Shown: in pieces, positions 61,719-64,000 of the stretch | Position numbering within the stretch: position 1 is the first letter of the stretch | How the letters are laid out: each line of letters begins with the position of its first letter | Made by a program: the position numbers and the translations under genes | The notes under the pieces: generated by a model | Seen by the model: the letters and a program-made list of their open reading frames with translations, nothing else | What the model was told of the DNA's origin: nothing | Databases searched by the model: none | Assembly (NCBI GenBank): GCA_016800925.1 | Contig: JABCPU010000118.1 | Coordinates: 1 to 64,000, forward strand | Source: Suillus spraguei | Taxonomy: Eukaryota; Basidiomycota; Agaricomycetes; Boletales; Suillaceae | Length of the DNA stretch: 64,000 nucleotides | Direction of reading: 5' to 3'

Positions 61719-62425
61719 GTGACTAGTAAGTACTGTGCCCAAACACGAACTTTGCTGATGAGCCAACAGCTTTGTGATGACCTGTTCACCTTTCATATGG
61801 AACTCAAAAAAATTGTGATATTTATTGCGAAGCAATTATATGGCATATTCTCAAAGGGCAACTTAATACACAAGAAGTGCATCAGTGCAGCAGTGGCTAA
61901 GCTCCTTAAGACCGGTGAATATCTTTGGCTTCCCAACTCTTCTGAGGTCAGTGGCAACCTTGTGGTGTGTGACAATTCATTATTGACATTTATAGGGAAA
62001 ATATACCAATTTTGTGTCACAGGTTCTCAAGGAAGCCTGCCTCAGTTTTTACTATGGTAACAGTAAAAAGGCACTCAAGGTAACTGACAAATGAATTCTT
62101 GTCAATGGCCTTATTCTGGTGGCTGCAGTTGTAGGCTTTAGTTTAATCAATTTTATATTCCTCGCTGATCAATGTTTTACAGACAAAGGGGGTTCTCTCT
62201 GGCTTCCACGACAGTGGTACTGACAAGGTGCCTGACCTTACTGCTGATACGTGCAGGGCCAACTTCAACTTACTGCAAAAGTCCATCAACAAATTGATGG
62301 CCATTCCCGAATGTTGCGTGGAGCTTGAAGAGATGCTGAAGGAATGGGCCGAGGAGGGGATGATAGGTGAACTTCGCAATGACTTGGACAGTGCAGTGGG
62401 CAGCAATGATAATATCATCATTTAG
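61719..62425 (+). CDS. Possible hypothetical fragment
   Basis: One frame reads TFHMELKKIVIFIAKQLYGI to about 62,060. After a gap, GFHDSGTDKVPDLTADTCRA and CCVELEEMLKEWAEEGMIGE end at 62,425. The acidic helical end looks protein-like. No family is recognised, and the exon chain is unsure. Confidence 0.3.
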
Positions 62426-62484
62426 TAGATTTTTTTGCACCATTACAATGTCATTTGCACAGCATGTTTGATCTGTCTACAATA

Positions 62485-62612
62485 ATCTAGTCTGCTTGCA
62501 ATGTCCAGTCTGCCTACAACGTCCAATCTGCCTGCAATGTCTGGTTTGTCTACACTGTCTGGTTTGTCTACATTGTCTAGTCTGTCCAGTCTGTCAATAT
62601 TGTGCCTTTGTG
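62485..62612 (+). repeat. TCTGCCTACAATGTC-type minisatellite
   Basis: Imperfect 15-18 nt units of the kind CTGTCTGGTTTGTCTACA recur about seven times. Open frames across them are repeat artefacts. Confidence 0.85.
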
Positions 62613-62639
62613 TATGGATTGTAAGCTTTTGTGACAATA

Positions 62640-63994
62640 TTGTAAAGAGGGTACCTAGCTGTGGGATTGTGCTGTTTGTACAAATCTGTACAAGGTTTTG
62701 CTAGTTTGCTGATGTTCTCCATTGTTGGTCTCAGAAAGGTGATGCTTTTCCACTGTGCTGGTGCTATGCTTAAGGATGTTAATCCTTTCTGCCTTTGCTT
62801 GAAAGGAGTCATATCCTTGCACCTGCCAGTGATAAATGGTGAAATGAACTTCTACTAAAGATCCATCCAATGCTCTGTTAACCTCCAAAGGGGCAATGGC
62901 TTTGCCGTCATCAAAAACCGGTAGATGAAGAGCATTGTGAGTGTATTTGATGCATTCAAGCTTGTCTTCATTATCCATTGGGATGGCCCAATTTTGTGTG
63001 ATACTGTCCATGATTGGTGCCTTGGGAGCTCACTGACCACGAGGCGAATCAGGAATAGGAGTCTTCTACTGAATAAATTAGTAAGGAGTGTAAAGACATA
63101 TTGAATGCTAACCCTTGGTTCAAAGACATTAGCAACAACATGCAGCATTTCACCAGTCACATCTCGGATCACCATGTTTTGATGATCACCAGTAGTGCCC
63201 ACTATTTTCTGCATGTGGTCAAGATTAGTGATCGCAGCGTCAAAGTCTCGACCGAGGACTTTGTCAGTGGGATGAATCACATGCAACTGATACTTTGCTT
63301 TTTCAAGTTTACCTCTCTTGAGATAGTTGCCACTTGTTCCACACTTTAGATTCCAAGGCGAGACTTGGCTGACAATACAGCCAGTGAATGGAGTCTGCTC
63401 ATTGTGGTCTATGATAATCAAACCACTTGTAGAGTGTTGCCAAGAGATACATTGACACAAAGTAGAAGAGGCAAAACAATTATTTTGAGATGCAATTTGA
63501 TCATGGTAAACTTGAGCATCAAATATAGTGATTGTAAAGAACACAGGAGTGTGAAAACATCACACAACACTCAGTTCTTATGACTTTCAATATTTGAACT
63601 ACCGCTCTTTCACTTGTTGTGTTTTATCTGACTCCCACCTATTGTAGCTTTTTATAATGAAGAACTCTGAAAGAATAGTAAGTGTGAATAATAGCATGGA
63701 TTTGCTCATTACTGATGTAGAGATCAAAAAGTTGCCAATTAGTTGATCTTCTTTCGTACAATGAGTGATTCGGTCCAAGGCCGCTTGCTTGATTACAAAT
63801 ACACTTCCTTGGGTCATATGATGGTGTCCACTCATAGTGGACATCCACTTGAGCAAGTGGTTTGGGTGTTTGTGCCGTGTTTCATTGTTCCTTTCAAAAT
63901 ACAAAGTGTAAGTTGCATGGAGCTGCATTCCGCACATTGGGATTGTATTGAATGATCTTCGTAGCTTCCTTCTAGAAGCTGTGCAGTCTTTCAA
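62640..63994 (-). pseudogene. Decayed transposon-associated hypothetical family
   Basis: Fragments in mixed frames read TDKVLGRDFDAAITNLDHMQ, KIVGTTGDHQNMVIRDVTGE, VVANVFEPRVSIQ, VSELPRHQSWTVSHKI, then ALDGSLVEVHFTIYHWQVQG and YDSFQAKAERINIL. These match, by memory of pattern only, an abundant agaricomycete protein family linked to transposon-rich DNA. The frame changes several times, so it is a pseudogene. It runs to near the window edge. Confidence 0.5.
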
Positions 63995-64000
63995 CTCACT

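Noticed and set aside
1..64000. CRISPR arrays, riboswitches, bacterial operons, rRNA genes
   Set aside because: Gene structure is clearly eukaryotic with spliceosomal introns. None of these signals was seen.

Overview
The window looks like nuclear DNA of an agaricomycete basidiomycete fungus. Genes are split by many 45-60 nt GT-AG introns, and housekeeping genes (ribosomal proteins S6 and S13, beta-COP, ATP synthase subunit j) sit beside families expanded in mushroom-forming fungi: FunK1 kinases, Plavaka-type transposons and several agaricomycete hypothetical families. A boletoid relative is possible from the flavour of the transposon-linked families, but that is a guess. | Layout. 1-8.9 kb: a decayed hypothetical gene, an apparently intact multi-exon gene (2468-4520) and a long agaricomycete-family gene (5863-8902) with a GC-AG intron. 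8.9-11.5 kb: gene-poor, with about six tandem tRNA-like repeats (10.0-10.9 kb). 11.5-45.9 kb: a complex segmental duplication. Its core is a near-perfect inverted repeat of about 12.75 kb per arm (13,340-26,091 and 33,015-45,769) around a 6.9 kb spacer. Each arm carries, from the centre outward, the RPS6 3' end, a relic stretch, an F-box gene, an aldo-keto reductase (AKR), myo-inositol oxygenase (MIOX) and a FunK1 kinase cassette. The spacer holds the rest of RPS6, a divergent intact RPS13 and a third FunK1 copy. Nested within this is a tandem unit of about 4.69 kb: the RPS13 3' tail, a repetitive non-coding segment (called X here) and FunK1. 46-55 kb: ordinary genes, including beta-COP and ATP synthase subunit j. 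55-64 kb: gene-poor ground with decayed transposon and transposon-associated fragments. | How the genes relate. MIOX (inositol to glucuronate) next to an AKR resembles an inositol/glucuronate catabolic pair, but both AKR copies look broken. The left MIOX looks intact and the right one has two 1-nt deletions. Both F-box copies carry one frameshift each, at different sites. FunK1 copies A and C look intact (about 802 aa) and copy B has two 1-nt deletions. RPS6, normally essential, carries three 1-nt indels, so sequence or assembly error must be excluded before the pseudogene calls are trusted. All protein calls come from reading translations and motifs by eye; no database search was run.
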